Below, piece by piece: positions 9,036 through 17,398 of a stretch of DNA of 64,000 nt. The notes below the pieces were generated by a model. That model was given only the letters and a program-made list of their open reading frames with translations, made no database searches and had not been told where the DNA came from. Source of the DNA: Candidatus Poribacteria bacterium (GTDB lineage Bacteria; Poribacteria; WGA-4E; WGA-3G); assembly GCA_022825665.1 (NCBI GenBank), contig JAJDWI010000060.1, forward strand, positions 35,589-99,588. The letters are read 5' to 3'. A program made the position numbers and the translations under genes. Every line of letters starts with the position of its first letter. Positions within the stretch are counted from its first letter, which is position 1.

Positions 9036-9208
9036 ATAAGAAAGAAAATTTAGAAGAGTTAATACGTAATTTGCCTCCTCAGGTTTCTAATGTAATTGTT
9101 AAGGTAATTAAAGCAGAATGCGAAAAATCACATATGAAAAAGCCAAAAGGTATCATTGATGAAATACGCCAGATTATAGAACAGGAGTCTGATCGTAATG
9201 AAACTTAA
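9032..9208 (+). CDS. 58-residue small protein in the defence operon
   Basis: ATG at 9032 overlaps the helicase stop codon (ATGA), and the frame runs to TAA at 9206-9208, overlapping the ATPase start at 9198 by 11 bases. The product is 58 residues, charged and probably helical (starts MNKKENLEELIRNLPPQVSN, ends with IIEQESDRNET). I know no family for it. Two overlapping junctions with fixed order imply translational coupling and make it very likely a real gene, perhaps a small subunit bridging helicase and ATPase. A 60-residue ORF cutoff would miss it. Confidence 0.7.
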   Translation: MNKKENLEELIRNLPPQVSNVIVKVIKAECEKSHMKKPKGIIDEIRQIIEQESDRNET

Positions 9209-11138
9209 CTATATTACTTTGAAAAATTTTCGTCAATACTGCGGAGAACAAACTATTCACTTTGCTATCAACAATGAACGTCATGTGACAGTAATTCATG
9301 GTGTTAATGGTGCTGGGAAAACTTCTATATGTATCGCTCTGAACTGGTGTTTATATGGGACTGAATTTATCAATAATAAATTTGGACAAATTGGTGAATT
9401 AGTGTCTAAACACCTAGTTGCACGTATTGCGGGGGATGACACATCAGTAAAAGTCGGTTTTACATATCAGGATGAGGAATATTTTGCTGAACGGAAGTAT
9501 GTTAGGCAAGGTAAAACATCATTTTTTCTTAAAAAGGTAGGAGCTACTCCACCATATCTTGATGAAGACGCAGAAGATCGAATTCAGTTGATGATTCCTA
9601 AAGAAATAAGTGTTCATTTCTTTTTTGATGGCGAAAAGATAAACAACTTTGCATTGCCAGAAAGTAACGAGGAGGTACGGCATGCTGTATGTAATATTCT
9701 TAATATTGAGGCGGTTGAACGCGGTATACAACATTTAGAAAAGGTTGCAGGAAATTACAATAGCGAACTCAATAAGGAATTAAAAAAACAACCCGAAAGC
9801 GGATTGCAAATATTGCAAAATAAAAAGGAAGAGTTGAAAAAAAGACGAAGAAAACTGACGGAGTCAGTTACAGAAAAACGGCAAGAAATCGCAAAGGCGA
9901 AGAAACAGATCGAGGATATTGACGAAGAACTTGAAGCCAATATAGCATCTCAAGAATTAGCAGAGAACAGGAAAAATATTGAAGAGAAATTAAATCAATT
10001 TAAGCATACTAAATCACAAGTTGAGGAAAGAATACGTGAACTTGCCAATCACGGATATATTCCTATAGCAAAACCTGTTATGGATAAAGCATTGGAAATC
10101 CTTAAAAATAGAGATATTCTAACTATTCCAGAACCATTACTTCAAGAATTACTAAAACAGATGCATTGTCTCTGTGGTAGACCAATCAATCCAGACAGTC
10201 AAGAACACCAAACAGTCCAGTCATTGCTGAGGAAAATTACTTCTTCAAAGCTTACTACTGTATTGAGTGAGGTTTTTTCGGATTTGAAATATGTTTCATT
10301 ATCCCGCGTCAGTGATATTTCAAAAGATCTAAAATCAACTCTTAGTGATAACCAAGAACTTGATCGGAAAATTGCTTCACATGAAGCAAACTTAATTGAG
10401 ATTGCGAAAAGGTTAAAAAATTTTAATCAAGTTGACATACGAAGTCTTCAAAATGATAGAGATAAATGCCAAAGGAAGATCGGAGGGTATGAGAAAGAAA
10501 TACAACATAACCAAGAAGAAATAAAGAAAACAGCCAAAGCAATTAATGAAGTGAATGAAGAAATCAGGATTGCATCGACTTCCTCGGATAAGGTGGAGAG
10601 ACTGAAACGGTATGCAGACATTGCGGAACAAGTTTTTGGTGTTATGAAAAGAATTCATGCGTTATTCGCAGAGAACATGCGTAAAAAAATTGAACCTATT
10701 GTTGAGGATATTTTTAAACAATTAGTGTGGAAATCAAGTTCGTTTCAAAATGTTCAACTTAGTCCAGATTTCGAGTTACAAGTAATTGACAAGTTTGGTG
10801 AACAAGCCAAACCTGAGTTGTCTGCAGGTGAACGTCAGGTACTAAGCCTCGCTTTTATTTTAGCTATGGCTCAGGTAGCCGCTGAAAAAATGCCACTAAA
10901 TATGGTCAATGAACCGTATCCAATTTTAATGGATACTCCTTTTGGTAAGTTGTCGGAAGAACCAAGAAAAAACATCACAAAGACAATTCCTAATATAGCT
11001 GATCAATTGATTCTGTTTGTTACCGATACAGAATTAGGGGACGAAGCAAGAAAAAACTTAAACTCGCGAATTGGGAAGGAATACAATCTACAATTTGATC
11101 AGGAAATGAGTGCGACAAATGTCACAACAATATTATAG
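9198..11138 (+). CDS. SMC/Rad50-like (DndD-like) ATPase of the defence operon
   Basis: A 646-residue AAA/ABC-type ATPase. It begins like DndD/RecF/SbcC proteins (LNYITLKNFRQYCGEQTI) with Walker A GVNGAGKT at 35-42. A Q-loop-like FFFDGEKI is near 155. Long coiled coils (about 190-300 and 390-480) flank a hook with C324-x-C326-G (CLCGRP). The C-terminus carries the ABC signature ELSAGERQ and Walker B PILMDTPFG. It probably works with the PLD-helicase as a DNA-sensing or translocating motor. It is distinct from the true dndD at 13093, which has no Cys hook. The start lies inside the preceding small ORF, with GGAG about 10 bases upstream. Confidence 0.8.
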   Translation: MKLNYITLKNFRQYCGEQTIHFAINNERHVTVIHGVNGAGKTSICIALNWCLYGTEFINNKFGQIGELVSKHLVARIAGDDTSVKVGFTYQDEEYFAERKYVRQGKTSFFLKKVGATPPYLDEDAEDRIQLMIPKEISVHFFFDGEKINNFALPESNEEVRHAVCNILNIEAVERGIQHLEKVAGNYNSELNKELKKQPESGLQILQNKKEELKKRRRKLTESVTEKRQEIAKAKKQIEDIDEELEANIASQELAENRKNIEEKLNQFKHTKSQVEERIRELANHGYIPIAKPVMDKALEILKNRDILTIPEPLLQELLKQMHCLCGRPINPDSQEHQTVQSLLRKITSSKLTTVLSEVFSDLKYVSLSRVSDISKDLKSTLSDNQELDRKIASHEANLIEIAKRLKNFNQVDIRSLQNDRDKCQRKIGGYEKEIQHNQEEIKKTAKAINEVNEEIRIASTSSDKVERLKRYADIAEQVFGVMKRIHALFAENMRKKIEPIVEDIFKQLVWKSSSFQNVQLSPDFELQVIDKFGEQAKPELSAGERQVLSLAFILAMAQVAAEKMPLNMVNEPYPILMDTPFGKLSEEPRKNITKTIPNIADQLILFVTDTELGDEARKNLNSRIGKEYNLQFDQEMSATNVTTIL

Positions 11139-11196
11139 TCATGCTCAAGATAAACAGATTGTGGATAATACTAAAAGAAACATTAATCAGCGAAGA

Positions 11197-11225
11197 TTGA
11201 CCAGATTTAACGATTAGGGTATATC
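11197..11225 (+). promoter_or_regulatory. candidate promoter for the Dnd-associated small gene
   Basis: TTGACC (11197-11202), a 17-base spacer and TATATC (11220-11225), about 22 bases before the ATG at 11248. With the 109-base gap after the ATPase gene it suggests separate transcription. Confidence 0.35.
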
Positions 11226-11247
11226 CTCTGTATGAGTTATAGTTATT

Positions 11248-11709
11248 ATGAAATCTAAGAAGAAATCAAACCCACGTAACAATCGAATTCATATCGATAA
11301 AATCCATCATCCGGTATACAAAGTACTAACTGAAAGCGAAGAAGTCAAACAACCTTTTGATTCCATGAAGAACGTGTTTTTGTTGGCTACGTTCTTAGGA
11401 TACCATCAGAATAAACGGCTTCCATTAAAAGACAAGGTTGACATCTTTTCCTGGGATGTACTTACAAGAGATGAAGAGAATGTATCTTTGCTCCGTGCTT
11501 TAGCACTTGTCGTAACTGAGGATATTGAGGTCTTGACAGATCAAGGTAGAATTTTAGATATAGCCGAAGAATTTGCAAATGCTGGTATCATAGAGATTAA
11601 TGAAAAGATTGCAGAAATGCAGGAAAACAAAGTTATGCATATGGTTAGTTTGGTCGGGGAATACACTCCAGATGATATAATTTTAAGTTTGACAGAGGAC
11701 TCAATATAA
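11248..11709 (+). CDS. DNA phosphorothioation-associated protein (dnd_assoc_4-like)
   Basis: A 153-residue soluble protein. After a basic N-terminus (MKSKKKSNPRNNR) comes HPVYKVLTES, then SMKNVFLLATFLGYHQNKRLPL, then FSWDVLTRDEENVSLLRALALV, ending in a helical EEFANAGIIEINEKI segment. That order (short helix, 'mkdvfl.aa.lG...r.pl', 'i.w..f', 'l..lAla', 'fe.yAn.Gi..i') is what I recall of the Dnd-associated protein 4 family (TIGR04062); no search was run. Its molecular role is unknown to me. No clear Shine-Dalgarno. It sits between the ATPase and the XRE regulator. Confidence 0.6.
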   Translation: MKSKKKSNPRNNRIHIDKIHHPVYKVLTESEEVKQPFDSMKNVFLLATFLGYHQNKRLPLKDKVDIFSWDVLTRDEENVSLLRALALVVTEDIEVLTDQGRILDIAEEFANAGIIEINEKIAEMQENKVMHMVSLVGEYTPDDIILSLTEDSI

Positions 11710-11852
11710 GCCATTATTCTCATGTAGTTTATTTATCAAACTAGTTTATCAGTTAATTTAATAAGTCAAATCTGATAATGTGCTTATTTATTTTTTGAGT
11801 TTATGTACACAGATTAATTTATAATGGATATATGGAATAATAGGAATTAATC

Positions 11853-12671
11853 ATGGATAAATTGGGAAAGCGTATAAAAGAACGACGTGCTGAATTAAAT
11901 ATAACACAGACACAATTAGCTTCGGCTGCAAAAATGACACCTGCTGCCATATCTCAATTTGAATCAGGTAGTAGAATGCCTTCTTTTGATAGTCTCTCAA
12001 AGTTAAGTGAAGTATTAAAGGTATCAACTGATTACTTGATTGGCAAAACGGACATAGGAAATGCTGGTTTAGATGGAAACGCGGTGATTGAGTCTATGAT
12101 GAAAGGATTGATAGAGTTTTCAGACAAAGATATAGAAATTTTGTATGTATTCTATCAATATCTTAGTCATAAGAGTATGTCAACACCTATTTCTGGCAAA
12201 GACATAAAAAATCAACATTATCATCCAAATCACGAAAGTGAATTACAGGAGCGAAATCTTACTAAAAGTGATGGCTGCAATCTGCAAACAAATGACATAA
12301 ATGATGCTTTCCATACCGTGAAAAATTATGAAGAATTAATTGGATTGTTAAGCGATTTTTATTTACACGATCAAAATAGCAATAGATTAACACTAGATAA
12401 GATCTCAACGACGAGTGATCCCAATTCTGTCAATTCTTTTATTGAAGATTTAATGCCTATAGTATTTAAAAAATTGGTTTTTGTTAAAAGTTTTGAAAAT
12501 ATGACATTGTCACAAATTGTCAATTCTATTGGACGATTGGCAGATAATCTGATTACAGATGTAATTCAATTGGTATTACAAAAAAATAAAACCAATGTTT
12601 CCCGAAACAATCAGAAAGATAAATTCGATGAAATTGATGACTTATTAAATCTTTTAGGAGAAAATCATTAA
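11853..12671 (+). CDS. XRE-family (Cro/CI-type) transcriptional regulator with a long C-terminal region
   Basis: A 272-residue protein. Residues 1-65 are a typical Cro/CI helix-turn-helix: IKERRAELNITQTQLASAA is helices 1-2 and TPAAISQFESGSRMPS the recognition helix. It is followed by LKVSTDYLIGKTD, the usual end of the domain. Residues 70-272 match nothing I know and are largely helical and polar, with no peptidase or membrane segment seen. A TATAAT box at 11820-11825 is close upstream, though its -35 is poorly spaced. AGGA lies 7 bases before the ATG. Since no dndB is present, this is the obvious candidate to control the island. It is convergent with dndE, 52 bases apart. Confidence 0.78.
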   Translation: MDKLGKRIKERRAELNITQTQLASAAKMTPAAISQFESGSRMPSFDSLSKLSEVLKVSTDYLIGKTDIGNAGLDGNAVIESMMKGLIEFSDKDIEILYVFYQYLSHKSMSTPISGKDIKNQHYHPNHESELQERNLTKSDGCNLQTNDINDAFHTVKNYEELIGLLSDFYLHDQNSNRLTLDKISTTSDPNSVNSFIEDLMPIVFKKLVFVKSFENMTLSQIVNSIGRLADNLITDVIQLVLQKNKTNVSRNNQKDKFDEIDDLLNLLGENH

Positions 12672-12723
12672 CAGGCTACTAAATATTAAGATATTTTTAT
12701 ATTTGGACATAGACAAATAGACT

Positions 12724-13086
12724 TTAGGATAATAAGTTAACTATCTCTCCTAACCTTTTTACACGTGCATAAAGCAGACGCACACCGCGATTTAGATGTG
12801 CCCGAAAGTATTTTACAAGTGTATCATTATTCTCACACATACCGTTAGCAGTCCCTCGTTCCTCCAAGAGTGCGACAATCAGCGGATCCCACTCTCCCAT
12901 CAGCGTATAGCGATTAAACTCTGAACCATCCGATGTATCTGCATCAAGTTCCGGTTCATTTTCCTCAGCAAGTGAAAGCATTAAGCCAATTCTACTGAGA
13001 ACGTTTGGGAGTAGACCTGTCCGACCTTTCAAAATTCTGAGTTTATTACGTGAATCTTCCGAGATATGAATTCGGTTTAACTGCAT
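12724..13086 (-). CDS. dndE: DNA sulfur modification protein DndE
   Basis: A 120-residue protein, the usual length for DndE. The opening LNRIHISEDSRNKLRILKGR and the later LMGEWDPLIVALLEER match the conserved pattern of the family (a helical, nicked-DNA-binding tetramer in known homologues). The C-terminal HLNRGVRLLYARVKRL is also typical. It is the last gene of the dndC-dndD-dndE operon, 6 bases after the dndD stop, and acts with DndC and DndD in replacing a non-bridging phosphate oxygen of DNA by sulfur. No strong terminator is visible in the 52-base gap to the convergent XRE gene. Confidence 0.85.
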   Translation of the reverse strand: MQLNRIHISEDSRNKLRILKGRTGLLPNVLSRIGLMLSLAEENEPELDADTSDGSEFNRYTLMGEWDPLIVALLEERGTANGMCENNDTLVKYFRAHLNRGVRLLYARVKRLGEIVNLLS

Positions 13087-13092
13087 AGTATT

Positions 13093-15105
13093 CTACCGGA
13101 AATAGCCTTCATTAATGTTTGAGTGTTCGTCTGATTTATGATACTCTAAATGGAACGTGTGTGAGATAGATGGTTCCAAAAGTGAGAGTAAATGTTCGTC
13201 AATTTCAGTGTCAGTAGAGAGCATGATGACTTGGTGACTCACGTAAGGAAAATAACGTTTGACAAGTAGTTCTCGGTGGCTGGCATCTAAACGTCCGAGT
13301 GGTGTGTCAAGAATCATCGGGAGTGGTTTACCTGAAGTTCTTGCCAATCCCCATAAAAGAGCAGTTGTGTATATCTGCTTTTCACCTGCCGACAATTCTT
13401 CCTTTGCCAGCGGTTGATTATAGGTGTCATAAAGCGTGACGCTAAAGGTTTTGGGGTGTATTTGAACTCGTCTAATTCGGTCTGGCTTATGTGATAGATA
13501 GTTGAAACTTTCAACGATAGAATCACTTAACATAGAAACTTTTGCCTGTGTGAGTTCACTTGTATAAGTAGATAAAACCGAGTTTACATCACGTACCTGT
13601 TCTTGACGTCGGATATGATCTTGACCGAGTTGCTGGGAAACATGTAAGTTCCCAAGTTTTTTTTCTGCGATATTAAGTTGATGAGATAAAGAATGGATAG
13701 ATTCATCAACTTCATGTGTTTCCTTTTTTAACTGTCCAAGTTTTTGGTTTAATGTGGACAGTTTCTCAATCATCGGTTTCAATACCTCTTCGGCAGGGAC
13801 TCTCTGAAGATCTTCTTCTACCTTTTGTAATTCTGATTGTGCTTCCTTTAGTGCATTGCTCAATTCGAGAAATACTTGAGGAACATCGTTTAGACAGGCA
13901 TCAATCCACTCAAATAAGTTTCCATACTCAGCGGGAGATCTGTCATGAATTTTTTCAAATCCGTGCAATTCCTCCGGACGCTCAAGTCGCTTTTCAAAAA
14001 CTGAGGTAAGTTTAGCACGGACAACTTTAACCTGTTCATCGGACAGAGTTGATTTATCCCAAGAAGTAGCGGTAGCAAGAGTATCATTAAGTTCAGACTT
14101 TAGAGATTTCAAAGCACGATTTTCCGCTTCCCACGCGTCTAATTCAATTTCTTTTTGGAGTCTGTCATTTAACTTTTCAAGTAAGTCAGGGACTAATGTA
14201 AAAGGAAACAGTTCTTCACAAAGCATCCGAATATCATTTTCATATGCTTCAATATCAGCGAGGAGTTGTCCCTGTTGCAAAGTTAAACTTTCTCTCTTTG
14301 TAGCATATCCACCACCTTCTGCAGCAATGCGTGATTCTTGACGTTCAATTTGTGCTTCTAACTTCTCTATTTTGGAATGCAATGATTCCTTGTTGTCTTG
14401 TGCGTCTGATAACGACATTTTAAGTGAATCAATTTCGGATTCTAATACTTCTATTTCTTCCTGTACTGGTTCTGGACTGTTCTGTTTAACCAAACGGTTG
14501 GCATAGATATTCAAATCAGATTTCAACCGCTCCACTAAGTTTAACCCAAGCAATGATTTGATCGATTCGGCAAGAAACTCATCATGACTTGAATCATCAA
14601 CCAATTTCTGAATATCTTCTCCGTCAAAAAAGAAAAATTGCGATACTCCAACTGGAACAAGTTCATTAATATAATCTTGCCACTGGGATGTTTCATCGTT
14701 GACGTTAAAATCATCGTTTTCAGTAAATGTTAAACCTTCATTTACTGAACGGTAGGTTTTACCGTGCTGTCTCCAGGAACGTTCAACACGGTATAGATTT
14801 TTTTCACTACCGCGTGCGTATTCAAATTCAAGTGATACAGAGGCATGGTTTAATGGTAATATTGCGGAAGGAGTACGGTGGATCATTGTAGAAAGGTACT
14901 CGTAATATTCATCTTGACTAACGCGAGGACCTAATGAACGTTTACCATAAAGACAAAGACGAACTGCATCAAGAAGAGTTGTTTTTCCGGAACCATTCAT
15001 ACCACCAATTAAGATAATATTTCCTGTACCGTTTGGTTTCAGTTGTACAGTCTGCAATCCCCGGAACAAACCGAAATTGTTGAGAGTAAGTTTGTGGAGA
15101 ATCAT
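13093..15105 (-). CDS. dndD: DNA sulfur modification ATPase DndD
   Basis: A 670-residue SMC-like ATPase. N-terminal LTLNNFGLFRGLQTV and Walker A GGMNGSGKTT (34-43) are followed by DAVRLCLYGKRSLGPRVS, a DndD hallmark. Central coiled coils cover about 200-280 and 400-500. The signature LSAGEKQIYTTALLWGLA and Walker B PMILDTPLGRLD lie near the C-terminus. It provides the ATPase activity thought to open or nick DNA for sulfur insertion. Its ATG overlaps the dndC stop by 4 bases (translational coupling). Unlike the ATPase at 9198 it has no Cys hook between its coils. Confidence 0.9.
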   Translation of the reverse strand: MILHKLTLNNFGLFRGLQTVQLKPNGTGNIILIGGMNGSGKTTLLDAVRLCLYGKRSLGPRVSQDEYYEYLSTMIHRTPSAILPLNHASVSLEFEYARGSEKNLYRVERSWRQHGKTYRSVNEGLTFTENDDFNVNDETSQWQDYINELVPVGVSQFFFFDGEDIQKLVDDSSHDEFLAESIKSLLGLNLVERLKSDLNIYANRLVKQNSPEPVQEEIEVLESEIDSLKMSLSDAQDNKESLHSKIEKLEAQIERQESRIAAEGGGYATKRESLTLQQGQLLADIEAYENDIRMLCEELFPFTLVPDLLEKLNDRLQKEIELDAWEAENRALKSLKSELNDTLATATSWDKSTLSDEQVKVVRAKLTSVFEKRLERPEELHGFEKIHDRSPAEYGNLFEWIDACLNDVPQVFLELSNALKEAQSELQKVEEDLQRVPAEEVLKPMIEKLSTLNQKLGQLKKETHEVDESIHSLSHQLNIAEKKLGNLHVSQQLGQDHIRRQEQVRDVNSVLSTYTSELTQAKVSMLSDSIVESFNYLSHKPDRIRRVQIHPKTFSVTLYDTYNQPLAKEELSAGEKQIYTTALLWGLARTSGKPLPMILDTPLGRLDASHRELLVKRYFPYVSHQVIMLSTDTEIDEHLLSLLEPSISHTFHLEYHKSDEHSNINEGYFR

Positions 15106-16505
15106 TGTAACTCGCTGTTATCTAAACTGCCGCGTACTTCTTCTTCCGAACGCCAATCCTCGTGAAAAATAGTATCAATTCGAGATTGGATTCCAGCACG
15201 TCGACTCATTCCATCCATCTGTCTCTCGGTATCTAACAATTTAGCCACAAGCGTAACAGGAACTCCATTTTCGTCACAGATTCTTGATAACAGTTTCTTA
15301 TCAGACGCAGTAAAAGCAGTTGTATCGTCAACAATCCATTCACGTTTACCAACCGTGTCAGCATAAATCTGGGGGACTGCATCATCCCAGTCTTGTCGTT
15401 CTGTTCTCCATATTCTTCGGATTTCTTCAAGTTCGTCGTCAGTAATGAGTTTTATATTTGGGTCAGGACCTTCTTTTCGCACTTTTTCTTGTGTTTCAAG
15501 CAGTTTTCTTAATAGTTCTTTACAAAACTCAAGTTTATAAGGACCGTGGATGAGTTTATTGTTCATGATGGTTATTTGACCTTTACTACGCCTGTGTTCC
15601 CGGATTTTAGGTTTATTTGCAGGGTCTTGTGTTTCGGCAAGGAAGTCTCGGTACTCAAGTAGAGGTAACATCCAATCTTCTCCATTATCGATAAATCCCT
15701 CCATTGATTTGTCTTTTGTAACAACGGTACAGGTCCAGCAACCAAAGCGACTGTTACCACAAGAAGGTGTCGTTTCATCAACAACAAGAGGACATTCACC
15801 TTGAGCATTTGAGTTTCGGTATAGGGTGACAAGTTCCTTATTGTCGTTATTCCAAGGTGAAGGATTATTTAATAAATAGAACCAAACATCGTTCAAACCA
15901 AAATCAACAATTGGGGCGTAGACAAAGGCATTCGGTAACGTGGTATGCCGCATCAGCGGAGAATCTTTTATGCTGTGCATACTTAAAACTTGATCTCGCG
16001 TTGTACTTTCCCCCTTACGAACACCAAGCACCATAATAACTTCACCATACTCAGCAACTTTATCCAAAATAAACTTATTGGCAGGTTTTATCTTCATACG
16101 GTCAGTACACCATCTAAATTTGCTGTAAGGTGCAGGATATCCTTTGCCTATTAGGTTTACCCAAAACGTATCTGTGATTTTAGGACGGACTATATCTGTA
16201 TGAAAAGGCATGTTTTCATCACGCGCAACAACTTCAAGTCTATCCAACGTCCCTGTAATGTAACTAACGATTACGGGCGTTTCAACGAGTGTATCGGAGG
16301 AGATCACATAGACAGGGTATTTACGTTCTTTTGGCGACAACTCTTTGAGGGCATACCAAACGAGTTGGAGTGCTGTGGTAGAATCTTTTCCACCGCTGTA
16401 TCCAATGACCCATGGACGCGCGTTTTCAAGATAAACTTGTTGAATTTCTTGGTGTATATCTTCGGGAGTGCGTGATTCAAAGATACTGTAAGAGGATTCT
16501 GCCAT
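15102..16505 (-). CDS. dndC: DNA sulfur modification protein DndC (PAPS-reductase-like, Fe-S)
   Basis: A 467-residue cytoplasmic enzyme of the PP-loop ATP pyrophosphatase/PAPS reductase fold. SGGKDST is at 37-43. Four cysteines, C238, C249, C256 and C259 (CPLVVDETTPSCGNSRFGCW then TC), form the 4Fe-4S ligand cluster characteristic of DndC. In the known pathway DndA or another cysteine desulfurase supplies sulfur and assembles the cluster, and DndC activates the DNA backbone or the sulfur. It is first in the dndCDE operon, preceded by AAGGAAGG. I could not identify a convincing promoter in the 93 bases upstream. Neither dndA nor dndB is adjacent; a housekeeping IscS-type desulfurase would have to serve. 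Confidence 0.92.
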   Translation of the reverse strand: MAESSYSIFESRTPEDIHQEIQQVYLENARPWVIGYSGGKDSTTALQLVWYALKELSPKERKYPVYVISSDTLVETPVIVSYITGTLDRLEVVARDENMPFHTDIVRPKITDTFWVNLIGKGYPAPYSKFRWCTDRMKIKPANKFILDKVAEYGEVIMVLGVRKGESTTRDQVLSMHSIKDSPLMRHTTLPNAFVYAPIVDFGLNDVWFYLLNNPSPWNNDNKELVTLYRNSNAQGECPLVVDETTPSCGNSRFGCWTCTVVTKDKSMEGFIDNGEDWMLPLLEYRDFLAETQDPANKPKIREHRRSKGQITIMNNKLIHGPYKLEFCKELLRKLLETQEKVRKEGPDPNIKLITDDELEEIRRIWRTERQDWDDAVPQIYADTVGKREWIVDDTTAFTASDKKLLSRICDENGVPVTLVAKLLDTERQMDGMSRRAGIQSRIDTIFHEDWRSEEEVRGSLDNSELQ

Positions 16506-16598
16506 AGTTCCGTACCTTCCTTCAATAGCTAAACGATTCGTTACAAATTAGAGTTTCAATTACATAAGAAACAGATACAAAAATTGCACGAAAGTAAA

Positions 16599-16940
16599 TC
16601 AATTATTGAAAACCATAGGTTCGAAAAAATCAGGACTAATATCTTTGAATGAGAGAACCGTAATTTTAATTTGTTCTAATAGAGCATTCTGGTCAAAATC
16701 AATTTTCCATGGTGTTTTGAAAAAGAAGTAGTGTGTTCCTTTAGGTATATCGTGTGGTTTATTTTCTACTTGGAAAACTGAAAGTTTCGCAGAGTCAACA
16801 TAGTAGCAATTATCAAAGTTGTCATAGAATCCTCCATCACCACCAGTCCAAAAATACGCATAAGGTTCATAATCCTTAAAATAATTAGGATCAGCAATAA
16901 TATAATGTCCTGGTGGTAAGGTGGCTGTGTCTATTGGCAT
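16599..16940 (-). CDS. small protein of unknown function
   Basis: A 113-residue protein that I do not recognise. It begins MPIDTATLPPGHYIIADPNY and is rich in Phe, Tyr and Trp (YAYFWTGGDGGFYDNFDNCY). The 'PPGxYiiaDPxY' opening recalls beta-rich small proteins found near phage or toxin genes, but that is only an impression. It has a good Shine-Dalgarno (GGAGAAA) and a convincing promoter at 17000-17028, so expression is likely. It lies immediately upstream of dndC in the same orientation with a 93-base gap. Confidence 0.65.
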   Translation of the reverse strand: MPIDTATLPPGHYIIADPNYFKDYEPYAYFWTGGDGGFYDNFDNCYYVDSAKLSVFQVENKPHDIPKGTHYFFFKTPWKIDFDQNALLEQIKITVLSFKDISPDFFEPMVFNN

Positions 16941-16999
16941 TTAAGTTTCTCCGTTTATATTTATGTTATTTATCCTATCTTATTATATTTTGTCAGAGT

Positions 17000-17028
17000 A
17001 TTGTAGCATTTTAACTGTAAAAGGACAA
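17000..17028 (-). promoter_or_regulatory. promoter of the 113-residue gene
   Basis: Minus-strand TTGTCC (17028-17023), a 17-base spacer and TACAAT (17005-17000), preceded by an extended TGC, 60 bases before the ATG at 16940. Confidence 0.45.
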
Positions 17029-17071
17029 CAAAATTCGTAAATTGCGATCCAAGCACCTGTACCAACAAAAT

Positions 17072-17272
17072 TCATTTTTTAGATTGCAATTCATAGATAA
17101 CGTCATCATGATTGACAGAAGCATCAGTTGGATCAAAATCAGCGATTCCAATAATCTTAGCAAAAGCAGCATATCCATCTTCTATTTTCTTCTTATCAAC
17201 CTTTTTACGAATTCGATCACTTTTATTTTTCTGTGTTTCAACCTGTCGTTGTTTATCTTTTTTAATACTCAT
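17072..17272 (-). CDS. small basic protein of unknown function
   Basis: A 66-residue protein with a very basic first half (MSIKKDKQRQVETQKNKSDR, IRKKVDKKK) and an acidic second half (FDPTDASVNHDDVIYEL). No family recognised. It may bind nucleic acid or be a small antitoxin-like protein, but nothing shows this. I start it at 17272, not at the longer in-frame ATG at 17347. GGAGGG lies 6 bases before 17272, and the promoter at 17313-17342 places the transcript start downstream of 17347. Confidence 0.6.
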   Translation of the reverse strand: MSIKKDKQRQVETQKNKSDRIRKKVDKKKIEDGYAAFAKIIGIADFDPTDASVNHDDVIYELQSKK

Positions 17273-17312
17273 AGTGCCCTCCTGTCTACCATCGGAATAA
17301 ATATACAGATTG

Positions 17313-17342
17313 ATTATAACACACTTTTCCCTTGCAATCCAA
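17313..17342 (-). promoter_or_regulatory. promoter of the 66-residue gene
   Basis: Minus-strand TTGGAT (17342-17337), an 18-base spacer and TATAAT (17318-17313), about 40 bases before the ATG at 17272. It fixes that start. Confidence 0.45.
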
Positions 17343-17346
17343 CCCA

Positions 17347-17372
17347 ATATCCTCTAAACTAACACATCAAAT
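17347..17372 (+). repeat. duplicated leader sequence, copy 1
   Basis: A 26-base stretch (ATATCCTCTAAACTAACACA and six more bases) recurs with one mismatch at 18543-18568, at the same place relative to the second of two tandem Gfo/Idh/MocA genes. The duplication therefore included the upstream region. Confidence 0.7.
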
Positions 17373-17398
17373 CTTATGCAATGGAGAAAGGAATCATT

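Noticed and set aside
12672..12723. Terminator between the XRE gene and dndE
   Set aside because: Only a weak A/T hairpin, without G+C stem or T-run.
17313..17320. Rightward -10 box (TATAAC) for the first tandem oxidoreductase gene
   Set aside because: No acceptable -35 at 16-18 bases; the same bases form a better leftward promoter.
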